Positions 34,270 to 43,052 of a DNA stretch of 64,000 bases are shown in pieces; position 1 is the first letter of the stretch; every line of letters begins with the position of its first letter. The notes beneath the pieces are model-generated. The model searched no databases. It saw only the letters and a list, made by a program, of their open reading frames with translations, and was not told the DNA's origin. The position numbers and the translations under genes are program-made. The stretch comes from Halomonas lysinitropha (GTDB taxonomy: Bacteria; Pseudomonadota; Gammaproteobacteria; Pseudomonadales; Halomonadaceae). Location: contig NZ_CABVOU010000019.1 in assembly GCF_902500215.1 (NCBI RefSeq), positions 42,152-106,151 on the forward strand, written 5' to 3'.

Positions 34270-34803
34270 ATGAGCTTTCAGGGAGAACAGCACCTCGGTG
34301 TCCAGGCGCCCACCGCCGATAGCGAGGGCTTTCGCCTCAATCACACCATGTTGCGGATCAAGGACCCCGAGAAGGCGCTGGCCTTCTATACCCGGGTCTT
34401 CGGCATGCGGGTACTACGTCGGCTCGACTTCGAGGAGATGCAGTTCTCCCTCTACTTCCTGGCCAACCTGGAGGAAGACACCGCCTTGCCCGAGGACGAC
34501 AGCGAGCGCACCGTCTGGACCTTCAGCCAGCGCGGTCTGCTCGAACTGACTCACAACTGGGGCACCGAGGACCAGGAAGGCTTCGCCTACCATGACGGCA
34601 ACGCCGAACCCCAGGGCTTCGGCCACATCTGCTTCTCGGTACCGGATCTTCCCTCCACCGAGGCCTGGCTTGATGCCAACCAGGTCGAGTTCGTCAAGCG
34701 CTCGGACCAGGGCAAGTTAAAGGACGTGGTCTTCGTCAAGGACCCGGACGGCTACTGGATCGAGGTGGTCGAGGCCGCGCGCATGGCGGGCAAGGGCGCC
34801 TGA
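34270..34803 (+). CDS. gloA: Lactoylglutathione lyase (glyoxalase I)
   Basis: 177-residue VOC-fold enzyme that isomerises the hemithioacetal of methylglyoxal and glutathione. Motifs: LNHTMLRIKDPEKALAFYTRVFGMRVLRR at about 21-50 (metal-binding His), LELTHNWGTE (metal-binding Glu), GFGHICFSVPD (metal-binding His) and DPDGYWIEVVE (metal-binding Glu). AAGGAGTTTCC precedes the ATG. The length matches the long (about 175-residue) GloA group. Single-gene unit. Confidence 0.95.
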   Translation: MSFQGEQHLGVQAPTADSEGFRLNHTMLRIKDPEKALAFYTRVFGMRVLRRLDFEEMQFSLYFLANLEEDTALPEDDSERTVWTFSQRGLLELTHNWGTEDQEGFAYHDGNAEPQGFGHICFSVPDLPSTEAWLDANQVEFVKRSDQGKLKDVVFVKDPDGYWIEVVEAARMAGKGA

Positions 34804-34905
34804 GCTTGCTGCGTCGTCCCGGCGGGGCGGTCTTTGCCTTGTACGGCTCATAGGGATAAGGTCCTCATCCTGTTTGTTCATGGCATGATCTGCCAAGGAG
34901 ATTCG

Positions 34906-35874
34906 ATGAAAGTGCTTATCCGTCCACTGAACCTCGCCCTTGCCGGTACCCTGCTGGCTGCCGCGCTGGCCTGGAGTTCCGCTGCCCTGGCCGAAGAGCC
35001 TGCCGAAGTGCGCTTCTCGGTCCCCGCCTGGCCCGGCGTGACCGTAAAGAGTGCCCTGGCCGGCCAACTGCTGGATGCCCTGGGCTATGAGACCCGCCAG
35101 CAGGAGTTGGGCTCGACCATCACCTACGAAGCCCTAACCCAGGGTGAACTGGATGCCTTCCTCGCCGCCTGGCTGCCTGCCCAGCAGGCGATGTTCGATG
35201 CCACGATGGAAAAAGGCGCCATCGTCGACCTCGGCAACAACGTCGAAGGCGCACGCCTCGGCTTCGCCGTTCCGACCTACGTCCATGAGGCCGGTGTGAC
35301 CTCCGCCGAGGATCTGGCCGACGAGGAGATCGCCGAGAAGCTCGATCGCACCATCTACTCCATCGAGGTGGGCTCCGGCATGAGCGATACCCTCAACGAG
35401 GCGGTGGAAGAGGATACCTACGGCCTGGGCGACTGGAAGCTGTCCGAGACCTCCACGCCCGGCATGCTCAGCGCCGTGGACTCGGCCATCAACCGGGAAG
35501 AGTGGATCGTCTTTGCCGGCTGGACCCCTCACTGGATGAACATCGAGTACGACCTCGAGTACCTGACCGATACCCAGGACATGTGGGGGCCGGACGGCGG
35601 GCGCAGCGACGTGCGCACCCTGGTGACCAGTGATTTCGCCGAGGCCGGTCCCAATGCCACCCGGCTGCTCGATCAGCTCAGCTTCACGGCCGATGATCAG
35701 AGCGCGATGATTCGCGGCTTCAGCCACGAGGAGCGTGAGCCGGAGGCGGTGGCGCTGGACTGGATTCGCGACAATCCCGGCAAGATTCAGGCCTTTCTGG
35801 AAGGTGTGACCACGCGCGACGGTGAGCCGGGCTGGCCCGCCGTGCAGCAGGCGCTGGAGATCCCCGACGCCTGA
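34906..35874 (+). CDS. Glycine-betaine/proline-type ABC substrate-binding protein (orphan)
   Basis: 322-residue OpuAC/ProX-like periplasmic protein with a signal peptide cut near ALAEEP. The mature part carries VSWPAWPG-like FSVPAWPGVTVKSALAG and Trp-containing segments FAGWTPHWMN typical of the aromatic cage that binds quaternary amines such as betaine or choline. AAGGAG precedes the ATG at 34906. No permease or ATPase gene is adjacent, so it must pair with a transporter elsewhere. A terminator follows at 35901. An osmoprotectant role fits a halophile but is inferred. Confidence 0.86.
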   Translation: MKVLIRPLNLALAGTLLAAALAWSSAALAEEPAEVRFSVPAWPGVTVKSALAGQLLDALGYETRQQELGSTITYEALTQGELDAFLAAWLPAQQAMFDATMEKGAIVDLGNNVEGARLGFAVPTYVHEAGVTSAEDLADEEIAEKLDRTIYSIEVGSGMSDTLNEAVEEDTYGLGDWKLSETSTPGMLSAVDSAINREEWIVFAGWTPHWMNIEYDLEYLTDTQDMWGPDGGRSDVRTLVTSDFAEAGPNATRLLDQLSFTADDQSAMIRGFSHEEREPEAVALDWIRDNPGKIQAFLEGVTTRDGEPGWPAVQQALEIPDA

Positions 35875-35900
35875 AGCTACCGCGCGACGCGCACTACAAC

Positions 35901-35927
35901 GAGGCCGTCCCATGGGGCGGCCTCTTT
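35901..35927 (+). terminator. Rho-independent terminator after the betaine-binding protein gene
   Basis: GAGGCCG (35901-35907) pairs with CGGCCTC (35918-35924), extended by CCC/GGG around a short loop, then TTTCG. It ends the orphan binding-protein transcript. Confidence 0.65.
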
Positions 35928-35963
35928 CGATCTGGCCTGGCCCTTCTCGGGTTGCCGCGGCCC

Positions 35964-36701
35964 TCAAGCGAAGGCATAAAGGTCCATGGCCAGTACCCCG
36001 TGCTCCACGCTGTGATGCAGGCGTTCGGCCTTGCCGCCGGCGCCCATGGCCACCAGCAGCGGCTGGAAGTGCTCCGGTGAGGGGTGGTTCTTGCGTGCCT
36101 TCGGGGCCGCTTCCCAGTCGAGCAGGGCGTCACGATCGTCGGCTTCCAGGCGGTCATGAATCCAGTCGGCGAACTCGCCGACCCAGGCCGGCATCGGCGC
36201 CTCCAGGGCCTGCAGTGCCGCCAGGTTGTGGGTCAGGCTGCCCGAACCGATCACCAGTATGCCCTCCTCCCGCAAGGCGGCGATATTCTCGCCCAGGGCC
36301 ACCAGCTCGGCATTCGGCCACTCCACCGGCAGCGACAGCGAGACCACCGGGATATCGGCCTCGGGATACATCAGCATCAGTGGCACCCAGGCGCCGTGGT
36401 CCAGGCCGCGCTCGGTGGGCACGGCGTTGAGCTCACGGGCCAGGCGCATCGCCAGCTCGGGTTCGCCCGGGGCGGGATACTGGCAGTCGAAGAGCGCCTG
36501 GGGGAAGCCCCCGAAGTCATGGATGGTCTCGGGGCTTGCACTGGTGCTCACCAGCAGCTGCCGGCTTTCCCAGTGGGCCGAGACCACCACGATGGCCGTC
36601 GGCTGCCACGCGTTGCCCAACTGGCGCAGGAAGTCGTGGGCCGGCCCGGGGGTCAGGGCCAGCATGGGGGAACCGTGGGAGATGAAGAGGCTCGGTAGCA
36701 T
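35964..36701 (-). CDS. ygiD: Class III extradiol dioxygenase family protein (YgiD/DODA-like)
   Basis: 245-residue LigB-fold protein. Metal-binding histidines are visible in LFISHGSPML (N-terminus), VVVSAHWESRQ and GLDHGAWVPLMLMYP; GSGSLTHNL also matches YgiD, and the C-terminal ERLHHSVEHGVLAMD carries the last conserved His. E. coli YgiD is a 4,5-DOPA dioxygenase; the real substrate here is unknown. Single gene on the minus strand, preceded by attH 81 bp upstream in the same direction. Confidence 0.88.
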   Translation of the reverse strand: MLPSLFISHGSPMLALTPGPAHDFLRQLGNAWQPTAIVVVSAHWESRQLLVSTSASPETIHDFGGFPQALFDCQYPAPGEPELAMRLARELNAVPTERGLDHGAWVPLMLMYPEADIPVVSLSLPVEWPNAELVALGENIAALREEGILVIGSGSLTHNLAALQALEAPMPAWVGEFADWIHDRLEADDRDALLDWEAAPKARKNHPSPEHFQPLLVAMGAGGKAERLHHSVEHGVLAMDLYAFA

Positions 36702-36782
36702 AGGGCGTTCCAGCGAGGGATTTTCTTCAGAATAGCGTCTCGTGCTGAAACTATCGATAGCAGGCTTATTAACTGTTGCCTG

Positions 36783-37946
36783 TCAATAGCCCGTCATCTC
36801 CAGATAGCCTTCTCCGAGGGTTTCCCCACTTTCCCGGTCGCGAGCGATCACCTGGCCCTCCCAGTAGGGCACCGAGGTATCCATCCAGCGGTTGGCATGG
36901 GGTGCCTCGACCTCGAGGTCGAGATGTTGCGAGGGCACCTCGAGGCGCCAGCGGGTGGGCAGGTCGCGGCCAGCGACGGTCGAGGTGGCCAGCGGGGTGA
37001 GGGAAATTTCTGTCGACCCCAGCGAGGTGGAACTGCCTTGTGGCGATATCAGGTTGCCGAAGAGGTAATCCCCTTCTCCCCGGTCACTTCCTCCCCTGAG
37101 TCGGTAGGCCATCAGCTTGCGGCCATCGGCCAGGTGCAGGGAGATCCAGTCCCAACCGGTCTGCCAGGGCTCCAGCATCCGGCTGCTCCACCATTCTCGG
37201 TCGAGCCAGGCACGACCCGTCACCTGTCGGGAGGTGCCATCAAGGGTTACCTCGCCACTGACGCGAAAGAAGGGCTGGCTATAGTACATCGAGCCCTCGC
37301 CATCCACGGTCTTCTGATTGAAGCCATCTTCGCCATGGAACACCAGTGGTCCTTCGGCAATGAGGTCGAGCCGGTAGCCGAAGGGCTCGCCATCCATTTC
37401 AGCCATGGCCTCGAGCTCAAGCCGTGAGAGAGGGTCGCGTTGTGGGTTACTGACGCGACTCTCGAGCCGCCAGTCGTCAAGCCAGGCATGGAAAGGATCG
37501 AGGTTGACGCCAGCCTGCTGGCGGGAGGGTTCATTGCTTGCCATGGGGCTTCTGGCGAAGCGTTCGGCCACCCGATGCGTCTCCCTGCGGGACACGGCGA
37601 TATGCGCCATCCAGAGCTGCTCGGCCGCCCAGGGGCCGGGTGTCTCGGCGCGGTCTGCCGGGGGCAACTGGGCCTGGCGGAACAGGGTCCACTGCACGCC
37701 CAGCGACTCCCCCGTCTCGTCTTCAAGATTGGCGGTGAGGTACCACCACTCGATGCGAAAGTCGGGATGCGGTCCGTGATCCTCGGGAAATCGCAGGGGA
37801 CTGCCCGGGGCGGCCTGGCGGAAGCCCTCGGTCTCGCTACCCAGCCCCGCGAAACCCTGAGACGACGCGGGGGGTGACTCTGCTTCGCAACCCGCCAGCG
37901 CTGCCGTGAGTAGCGCTATCGGCAGGCACGTCATCCAGCGCCTCAT
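36783..37946 (-). CDS. attH: AttH/CrtC-like lipocalin-domain lipoprotein
   Basis: 387-residue predicted lipoprotein with lipobox LAGC at about 17-20. The mature protein has RFPEDHGPHPDFRIEWWYLTANL, GVQWTLFRQ, MAHIAVS and WLDREWWSSRML, the conserved Trp/Asp motifs of the AttH / hydroxyneurosporene-synthase (CrtC-like) superfamily. Function in this context is unknown; in Agrobacterium attH is linked with an ABC exporter. Its start overlaps the permease stop (4 nt), so the ATPase, VTT, permease and lipoprotein genes form one unit. Confidence 0.82.
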   Translation of the reverse strand: MRRWMTCLPIALLTAALAGCEAESPPASSQGFAGLGSETEGFRQAAPGSPLRFPEDHGPHPDFRIEWWYLTANLEDETGESLGVQWTLFRQAQLPPADRAETPGPWAAEQLWMAHIAVSRRETHRVAERFARSPMASNEPSRQQAGVNLDPFHAWLDDWRLESRVSNPQRDPLSRLELEAMAEMDGEPFGYRLDLIAEGPLVFHGEDGFNQKTVDGEGSMYYSQPFFRVSGEVTLDGTSRQVTGRAWLDREWWSSRMLEPWQTGWDWISLHLADGRKLMAYRLRGGSDRGEGDYLFGNLISPQGSSTSLGSTEISLTPLATSTVAGRDLPTRWRLEVPSQHLDLEVEAPHANRWMDTSVPYWEGQVIARDRESGETLGEGYLEMTGY

Positions 37947-40459
37947 GTTGCTTCCCCCTCTGCCAGCAGGGTGCGGGGGGAGGTGCGCCAGAGCGTCAGG
38001 GCCGGCAGACCGGTTGCCAGCAGGGCCACCAGCAGCGCGGTGCCCAGGGTGATGCCGATCTCGACGGGGAAGACATGCAGCGGCAGGCGCCAGCCGAAGG
38101 CGGCCACATTGATGATTGCCACCAGGCAGGCGGTGATGGCAATGCCCAGCGGCACGGCGGCGAGCCCCGTGACCAGCGCTGCGCCGCCCAACTGGGCCAG
38201 CTGGATACCGGCTAGGCGCCCGCGGGTTACGCCCAGGGCCCAGAGCGGCGCCAGCCGACGGCGGCGCTCCCGCGCCTGGGCCAGCAGGCTGGCCAGCAGG
38301 GCCAGGGCTGCCACGGCCAGGGTCAGGGCATTGAGCGCGCGGGTGATGGAAAAGGTGCGCTCGAAGATATCGGTGGAGAGTGCCTTGACCTGGCGCTGGT
38401 CGATCAGCGCCTCCTGGTCCAGCCCGAAACGCTCGGTCAGGTCACGGGAGAGCGTGTCGGCCTTGCTGCCGTCCGGGTCGGCCGTCTCGGCGAGCACCAC
38501 GCCGATCGACCCCGGCGCGGCCGCGAAGCGTTCCCGCAGCGCTGTCGCGGTCATCAGTACTTCGCCACGCGGGTTTCCATAGTCGGGGTAGATGGCGGCC
38601 ACCGTCATCGCCTGCTGGCCGTTCGGCGCGCGCAGGACCAGCCGGTCCCCGGGGCCAATACCGTGGCCGAGCGCCAGCTGCTCGTTGATAAAGGCCTCGC
38701 CGTTCTCAAGAGCGGTCCAGGCCGCCTCTCGTCCATCCCGGCTCTCGAGGAGCGGCCAGGTCGGGGTGAGCCGGACGCCCGGGGTGATACCGAACAGCGA
38801 TACCGGCACTTCGAGACGCCGATCGTCGGCGCCGGCCCGGACCTCGAGCAGGGTCGAGCCGGCGTCGGCGGTGGGCAGCAGCTCGGCGACCTCGCCGCGC
38901 GCACCCAGCCAGGCCTGTACCTCGTCGAACTGCTCGGCTGGCGGACGCAGATAGAGGTCGGCGGTCAGCCGCTGGTCGAGCCAGTCGAGAAAGGTCAGGC
39001 GAAAGCCGCCGACCATGCTGCCGACCCCCAGATTGGCGGAGAGCGCGATCAGTAGTGCCATCATGGCCAGCGAGAGGCGCGGCAGCTGGAGCTGCAGGTC
39101 GGCCAGCGCCCACTGGGTCAGAGGAGTGCTGCGTGCGAGCCGTCCCAGGCCGGCAAGCCCCACCGCCAGCAGCGGCGAGAGCCAGAGCGCGCAGGCCAGC
39201 ATCATCGCCCCCACCAGCACGAAACCGGCGACCAGTCCTTCGCCGGCGGGCTGTGCGCTCAGCCAGGCCCAGACCGCCAGGGCCAGCAGGGCGGCCAGGG
39301 TGCCGGCGATGACCTGGACCCACAACTGGCGCTGGAAGCTTGCGCGCCACGCCTGAGCCTGGCCCATCCCCAGCACGCCGAGCCGTGAGGCTCGCCACAG
39401 CGTGCCGCTGCCGGCGATGAAGAGTCCGCCCAGGGTCACCCCGAGTCCGCCCATCCAGTAGTGCCAGGGCAGGTGCAATTGCGTGCCCACCGCGGCGCCG
39501 TACAGGTTCTGCAGCGTGGCGGCCACGTCCGGCAGCAGGGCACGGGCCAGCCACACGCCGCTGGCGATACCCGCCAGGGCGCCGATGACGCCCAGCAGGA
39601 CCAGCTCGAGCGCCAGCAGGCCCACCAGCGTGCGCCCCGGCACGCCCAGGGCGCGTAGGGTTCGCAGCAGCCCCAGGCGCTGTTCCAGGGCCAGGCCCAG
39701 CGCCGCCTGGACGATGAAGAGCCCGACGATCAGCGCCAGCAGCGCCATGGCGGTGAGGTTGAGGTGAAAGCTCGCGGTCAGCTCGCCCGGGTCGACCAGG
39801 GTCTCGGCGCGGCTGAGCCGGTAGCCCTCGGGCGCCGACTCCAGCGCGCCGGGTGCGGTCACCAGCCGGCTGAGCGTGGTGCCACGCTCCAGCAGGCGGG
39901 CCGCAGCGGCGATATCCATCACCAGGGTATCCGGTGGTAGCGAGGGAGCGAGGACCAGCGGTGGCAGCCGCCGGCCATCGGCCAACGCTGGCTCGGCACC
40001 GGGCGCTGTCTGCCGCTCGAGCCCCAGCCGCAGGACGGTATCCGGGGCCAGCCGGGTCTGCCAGGGGGGCGTGAAGAAGGTCGTCAGCTCACCGCCACTG
40101 CCTGCCGTGGCGAAGGCGCTGTCGCCGGGCAGGGTCAGCGGGTCGATGCCGATCACCGTCAGCCGTTCGCCCTTTGCCGTGTCCACCCTGCCTTCCAGCA
40201 ATGGCGAGACCGGCAGGCCGGCGCGGCGCAGAGACACGAAATCTTCACGGTCGAGAGGCTCGCCGTCGCGACGCTCCAGGCGGTCCAGGCCGGTGGTGAA
40301 GAGCGCCTCGGCCCGGTCATAGCTGTCGCGGGCCGAGGCATTGATCGCCTGCACACCGCTCCACAGCGCACCCGCCACCCAGAGGCCCAGCAGCAGCATG
40401 GCCAGCTGGCCGGGGTGGCGGCGATAGTGGGAGAACAGGGTGGCCAGGGTGGTGAGCAT
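37943..40459 (-). CDS. ABC transporter permease (FtsX/MacB-like, AttFG-type)
   Basis: About 838 residues with two FtsX-like halves: a first membrane helix near the N-terminus and a large periplasmic domain to about 235, three more helices (about 245-365), two further helices in the middle, a second large extracytoplasmic domain (about 500-700), and three C-terminal helices (ALTLAVAALALLASLLAQARERRRR ...). This matches lipoprotein- or lipid-handling ABC permeases. ATG at 40459 is used; a TTG upstream is less likely. It overlaps attH by 4 nt and works with the LolD-like ATPase at 41374. Confidence 0.85.
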   Translation of the reverse strand: MLTTLATLFSHYRRHPGQLAMLLLGLWVAGALWSGVQAINASARDSYDRAEALFTTGLDRLERRDGEPLDREDFVSLRRAGLPVSPLLEGRVDTAKGERLTVIGIDPLTLPGDSAFATAGSGGELTTFFTPPWQTRLAPDTVLRLGLERQTAPGAEPALADGRRLPPLVLAPSLPPDTLVMDIAAAARLLERGTTLSRLVTAPGALESAPEGYRLSRAETLVDPGELTASFHLNLTAMALLALIVGLFIVQAALGLALEQRLGLLRTLRALGVPGRTLVGLLALELVLLGVIGALAGIASGVWLARALLPDVAATLQNLYGAAVGTQLHLPWHYWMGGLGVTLGGLFIAGSGTLWRASRLGVLGMGQAQAWRASFQRQLWVQVIAGTLAALLALAVWAWLSAQPAGEGLVAGFVLVGAMMLACALWLSPLLAVGLAGLGRLARSTPLTQWALADLQLQLPRLSLAMMALLIALSANLGVGSMVGGFRLTFLDWLDQRLTADLYLRPPAEQFDEVQAWLGARGEVAELLPTADAGSTLLEVRAGADDRRLEVPVSLFGITPGVRLTPTWPLLESRDGREAAWTALENGEAFINEQLALGHGIGPGDRLVLRAPNGQQAMTVAAIYPDYGNPRGEVLMTATALRERFAAAPGSIGVVLAETADPDGSKADTLSRDLTERFGLDQEALIDQRQVKALSTDIFERTFSITRALNALTLAVAALALLASLLAQARERRRRLAPLWALGVTRGRLAGIQLAQLGGAALVTGLAAVPLGIAITACLVAIINVAAFGWRLPLHVFPVEIGITLGTALLVALLATGLPALTLWRTSPRTLLAEGEAT

Positions 40460-40642
40460 GGGAGCACGAAGGTGGCGGGCGAGCGGGGCCAAGTGGCCCC
40501 TCGTACCGGTATCGTCTCACACAAGCGACAAGGCGGGGAATGGCAGGTGTCCAGCACTCAGTTCGGTCATGTTCAGGGGGTATACCCCGAGCACTACCGG
40601 CGCGAGCAGCGCGGTGATACCCGCTGAGTCGACCGATGCCCG

Positions 40643-41347
40643 CTATTTTCCGGGCGGCTCGTCGTCCAGATGCAGCCAACGGGCCAGCCGGGAGTGGCGT
40701 CGTCGGCTCAGGTACCAGGGCAGCAGGCTCATGACGGTGAGCACCGCGACGGCCGCCATGATCGATAGCAACGGGTTCAGCTCGTAGGCTCGCCCCAGGC
40801 TGGCGAACACCAGGGTCATGGGCAGCATGCCGACCACCGTGCCCAGCGCAAAGCGCACTGTGGTGATGGCGGTGACCCCGGCGGCGTAGCTGACCAGGGC
40901 AAACGAGAAGATGGGCACCAGACGCGTGATCATCACGGTGAGCAGCAGCAGCCGCTGCGAGCCCTGGTGACCGAACAGCGGATTGCTTGGCAGCCTGGCG
41001 CGCAAGGCCTCACGCCCCAGCAGGCGGGCCAGGGTGAAGGCGATCATGGCGCCGACCATGGCACCGATGATCGACAGCAGGGCACCGGGAATCAGACCGA
41101 AGGCCATCCCGGCGGCCGCGGTGACCGGCAGGGTGGGGATCGGGCCGACCACTACCGCCAGCATCATCAACAGCAGGAGCAGAAGGGGGCCCAGGCTGCC
41201 CTGGCTGTTGAACCATTCGGCGATGCCGGAAGGAGAGAAGCTCATGGGCAGACCCAGCGCCTGGAGCAGCCACCAGATGCTGGCCATGATGGCCGTGACG
41301 GTGGCGATGAGTCCGGCTCTGAAGACCCAGACGGAGGGGGCTGTCAC
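40643..41347 (-). CDS. TVP38/TMEM64 (VTT domain) membrane protein
   Basis: 234-residue membrane protein with about six hydrophobic segments. The VTT/DedA-like core is visible: PTLPVTAAAGMAFGLIPGALLSIIGAMVGAMIAFTLARLLGRE and ITRLVPIFSFALVSYAAGVTAITTVRFALGT. Related proteins scramble or flip phospholipids. The first codon is GTG (41347) with a weak site. It is located between the ABC ATPase and permease genes of the AttH-type operon, suggesting a common lipid- or envelope-related task, which is positional inference. Confidence 0.85.
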   Translation of the reverse strand: MTAPSVWVFRAGLIATVTAIMASIWWLLQALGLPMSFSPSGIAEWFNSQGSLGPLLLLLLMMLAVVVGPIPTLPVTAAAGMAFGLIPGALLSIIGAMVGAMIAFTLARLLGREALRARLPSNPLFGHQGSQRLLLLTVMITRLVPIFSFALVSYAAGVTAITTVRFALGTVVGMLPMTLVFASLGRAYELNPLLSIMAAVAVLTVMSLLPWYLSRRRHSRLARWLHLDDEPPGK

Positions 41348-41373
41348 GGTCTCGGTATCCTTGCGACGTTGAA

Positions 41374-42027
41374 TTAGCCGATACGGCCATGGGAAAGCTG
41401 CAGGCGGCGGTCCAGCGGCGCGGCCACTCTTGGGCTATGGGTGACCATCAACAGGGCGCAACCGGTGTCGCGCACCAGGGCCAGCAGGAGTTCCAGGACT
41501 TGGTCGGCGGTGCTCTCGTCCAGATTACCGGTGGGCTCGTCGGCGAGCAGCAGGGCCGGGCGCGGCGCCAGGGCGCGGCCGATGGCCAGACGCTGCTGCT
41601 GGCCCCCGGAGAGCTGTTCCGGGTAACGCTTCTCCAGGCCGGCCAGGCCCAGCCGCTCGATGAGCTCGGCTGTCCAGTTGGGTCGCTCGCGTCCGGCCAG
41701 GCGCGCCTGCAGGCGCAGGTTGTCGAGCACGCACAGGCTAGGTACCAGGTGAAACTGCTGGAACACCAGGCCCAGGGTCTCGCGACGCAGCCGCGCCCGG
41801 TCCGCCTCGCCGAGCGACGAGATGACCCGGTCGGCGAGGCGGACCTCGCCGCGATCGGGCAGGTCGAGGCCCGCGGCCAGGTGCAACAGGGTGGATTTGC
41901 CACAGCCGGACTCACCCATCAGCGCCAGGCTTTCGCCAGCGTTGAGGCTCAGATCGACTCCATCCAGCACCTTGAGCGGCCCCTGGGGCGTGGCATAGGC
42001 CTTGTGGACCTGGCGGAACTCGAGCAT
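41374..42027 (-). CDS. LolD-like ABC transporter ATP-binding protein
   Basis: 217-residue ATPase of the MacB/LolD group: Walker A GESGCGKST near residue 37, Q-loop VFQQFHLV, signature LSGGQQQR, Walker B LLLADEPTGNLDE, H-loop VTHSP. The ATG at 42027 is preferred over a TTG at 42048. It should drive the FtsX-like permease two genes downstream (37943-40459); the VTT gene lies between them. First gene of the att-like unit. Confidence 0.9.
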   Translation of the reverse strand: MLEFRQVHKAYATPQGPLKVLDGVDLSLNAGESLALMGESGCGKSTLLHLAAGLDLPDRGEVRLADRVISSLGEADRARLRRETLGLVFQQFHLVPSLCVLDNLRLQARLAGRERPNWTAELIERLGLAGLEKRYPEQLSGGQQQRLAIGRALAPRPALLLADEPTGNLDESTADQVLELLLALVRDTGCALLMVTHSPRVAAPLDRRLQLSHGRIG

Positions 42028-42078
42028 GACGGCTTCCCTGGCGTTCAATGGCCCGGTGATGGTCGCACAGCCGATGGT

Positions 42079-42606
42079 TCAGGCGAAGATGCGTTCGAAC
42101 TCTGCCGAGAAGTCCTGGCTGGCAGGCGATATGCCGAGCTGATCGGCACTCCAGGCGATTAGCTGGCGAGAGGCGCGGAAGAGCACGTCGGAGAGTTCAT
42201 GCAGCAGGTTGAAATGCGCGGCGATCTCCGCGTAGTTGGTGGCATAGTCATGGGCCGCCATATTGCGAACCGCACGGCAGCGCTGCCAGTCACTGGTGGC
42301 GTCGATGACGCCCTGCTTCTCGAAGAAAGCCAGGACCTTGAGAAAACTGTCGGAGGATTCCCCTGCGAGAAGGGCGCTGTGGCGCATGGCGGATGCAAGG
42401 GCGTCCTGCAACTTGGCAAACCGCTCATTGATGGCAGCCAGTGTCTCGAAGAGGTCGACATCCTTCTTGTGCTCTGTCAGCCAATTGGGGTCAATTGCCC
42501 ACTCGAGCTTGGCCTCGGACTGATGGAGAAACCAGGCACAGCGCTGAATGGCCTCCAGCAACTGCGCCAGGTGTTCCCGTTGTTCGTCGAGGATATCCTG
42601 GCTCAT
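42079..42606 (-). CDS. hepT: HepT-like HEPN RNase toxin
   Basis: 175-residue all-helical protein with the HEPN catalytic motif RX4HXY in CRAVRNMAAHDYAT (Arg, His and Tyr at about 117-124). In the MntA-HepT system the HEPN protein cuts RNA and is silenced when MntA adenylylates its Tyr. It overlaps the nucleotidyltransferase stop (ATGA), the standard gene order of antitoxin then toxin. Length is slightly greater than the usual 140 residues. Function is inferred from family and pairing. Confidence 0.82.
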   Translation of the reverse strand: MSQDILDEQREHLAQLLEAIQRCAWFLHQSEAKLEWAIDPNWLTEHKKDVDLFETLAAINERFAKLQDALASAMRHSALLAGESSDSFLKVLAFFEKQGVIDATSDWQRCRAVRNMAAHDYATNYAEIAAHFNLLHELSDVLFRASRQLIAWSADQLGISPASQDFSAEFERIFA

Positions 42607-42911
42607 GCGGCATCCTCGGTATCGATCGACCGTGATTGCTTGAGCGCCATGGCCTGGAAGGGGGTCGGCTCGACCTCCTGTGCGTAAGTCACGATATCCA
42701 CAGGCAATTGCAGGCGCGCCTCGAGGGCCTGCTTCAGTTCGGCGCGGGTCAGTAGCGAGATGGGGGTAGGGGAAACCAGCAGCAAATCGAGATCTCCGCC
42801 GCGGCGGGAGTCGTCGAGACGCGAACCGAATACACGAACGTCGATCTCTTTTCCGGCGTACTCACGCACGCATGAGACGATGGTTTCTCGTTGGGGGCGA
42901 GTGAGTCGCAT
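42603..42911 (-). CDS. mntA: MntA-like nucleotidyltransferase antitoxin
   Basis: 102-residue minimal nucleotidyltransferase. The active-site motif is GSRLDDSRRGGDLDLLL (GSR-x-D-x-RRGGDLDL type), followed by PVDIVTYAQ with the third acidic residue. The ATG at 42911 follows AAGGAG (spacing about 10 nt); an upstream start at 43052 would add a low-quality leader. It overlaps hepT, forming a two-gene toxin-antitoxin operon in which this enzyme adenylylates the toxin. Confidence 0.85.
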   Translation of the reverse strand: MRLTRPQRETIVSCVREYAGKEIDVRVFGSRLDDSRRGGDLDLLLVSPTPISLLTRAELKQALEARLQLPVDIVTYAQEVEPTPFQAMALKQSRSIDTEDAA

Positions 42912-43052
42912 GCTGCATGGCTCCTTGCAGTGCAGGATTTCTACGCCGGAATAGTCAGAGTCTAGCATTTCTTCCCGTTCCGACAGTTGAGGCAATCGGC
43001 CTTGCAAACGGGCGCCAAAAGGCACCCTGATCGCTGACTCTCGAGCTTTCAC

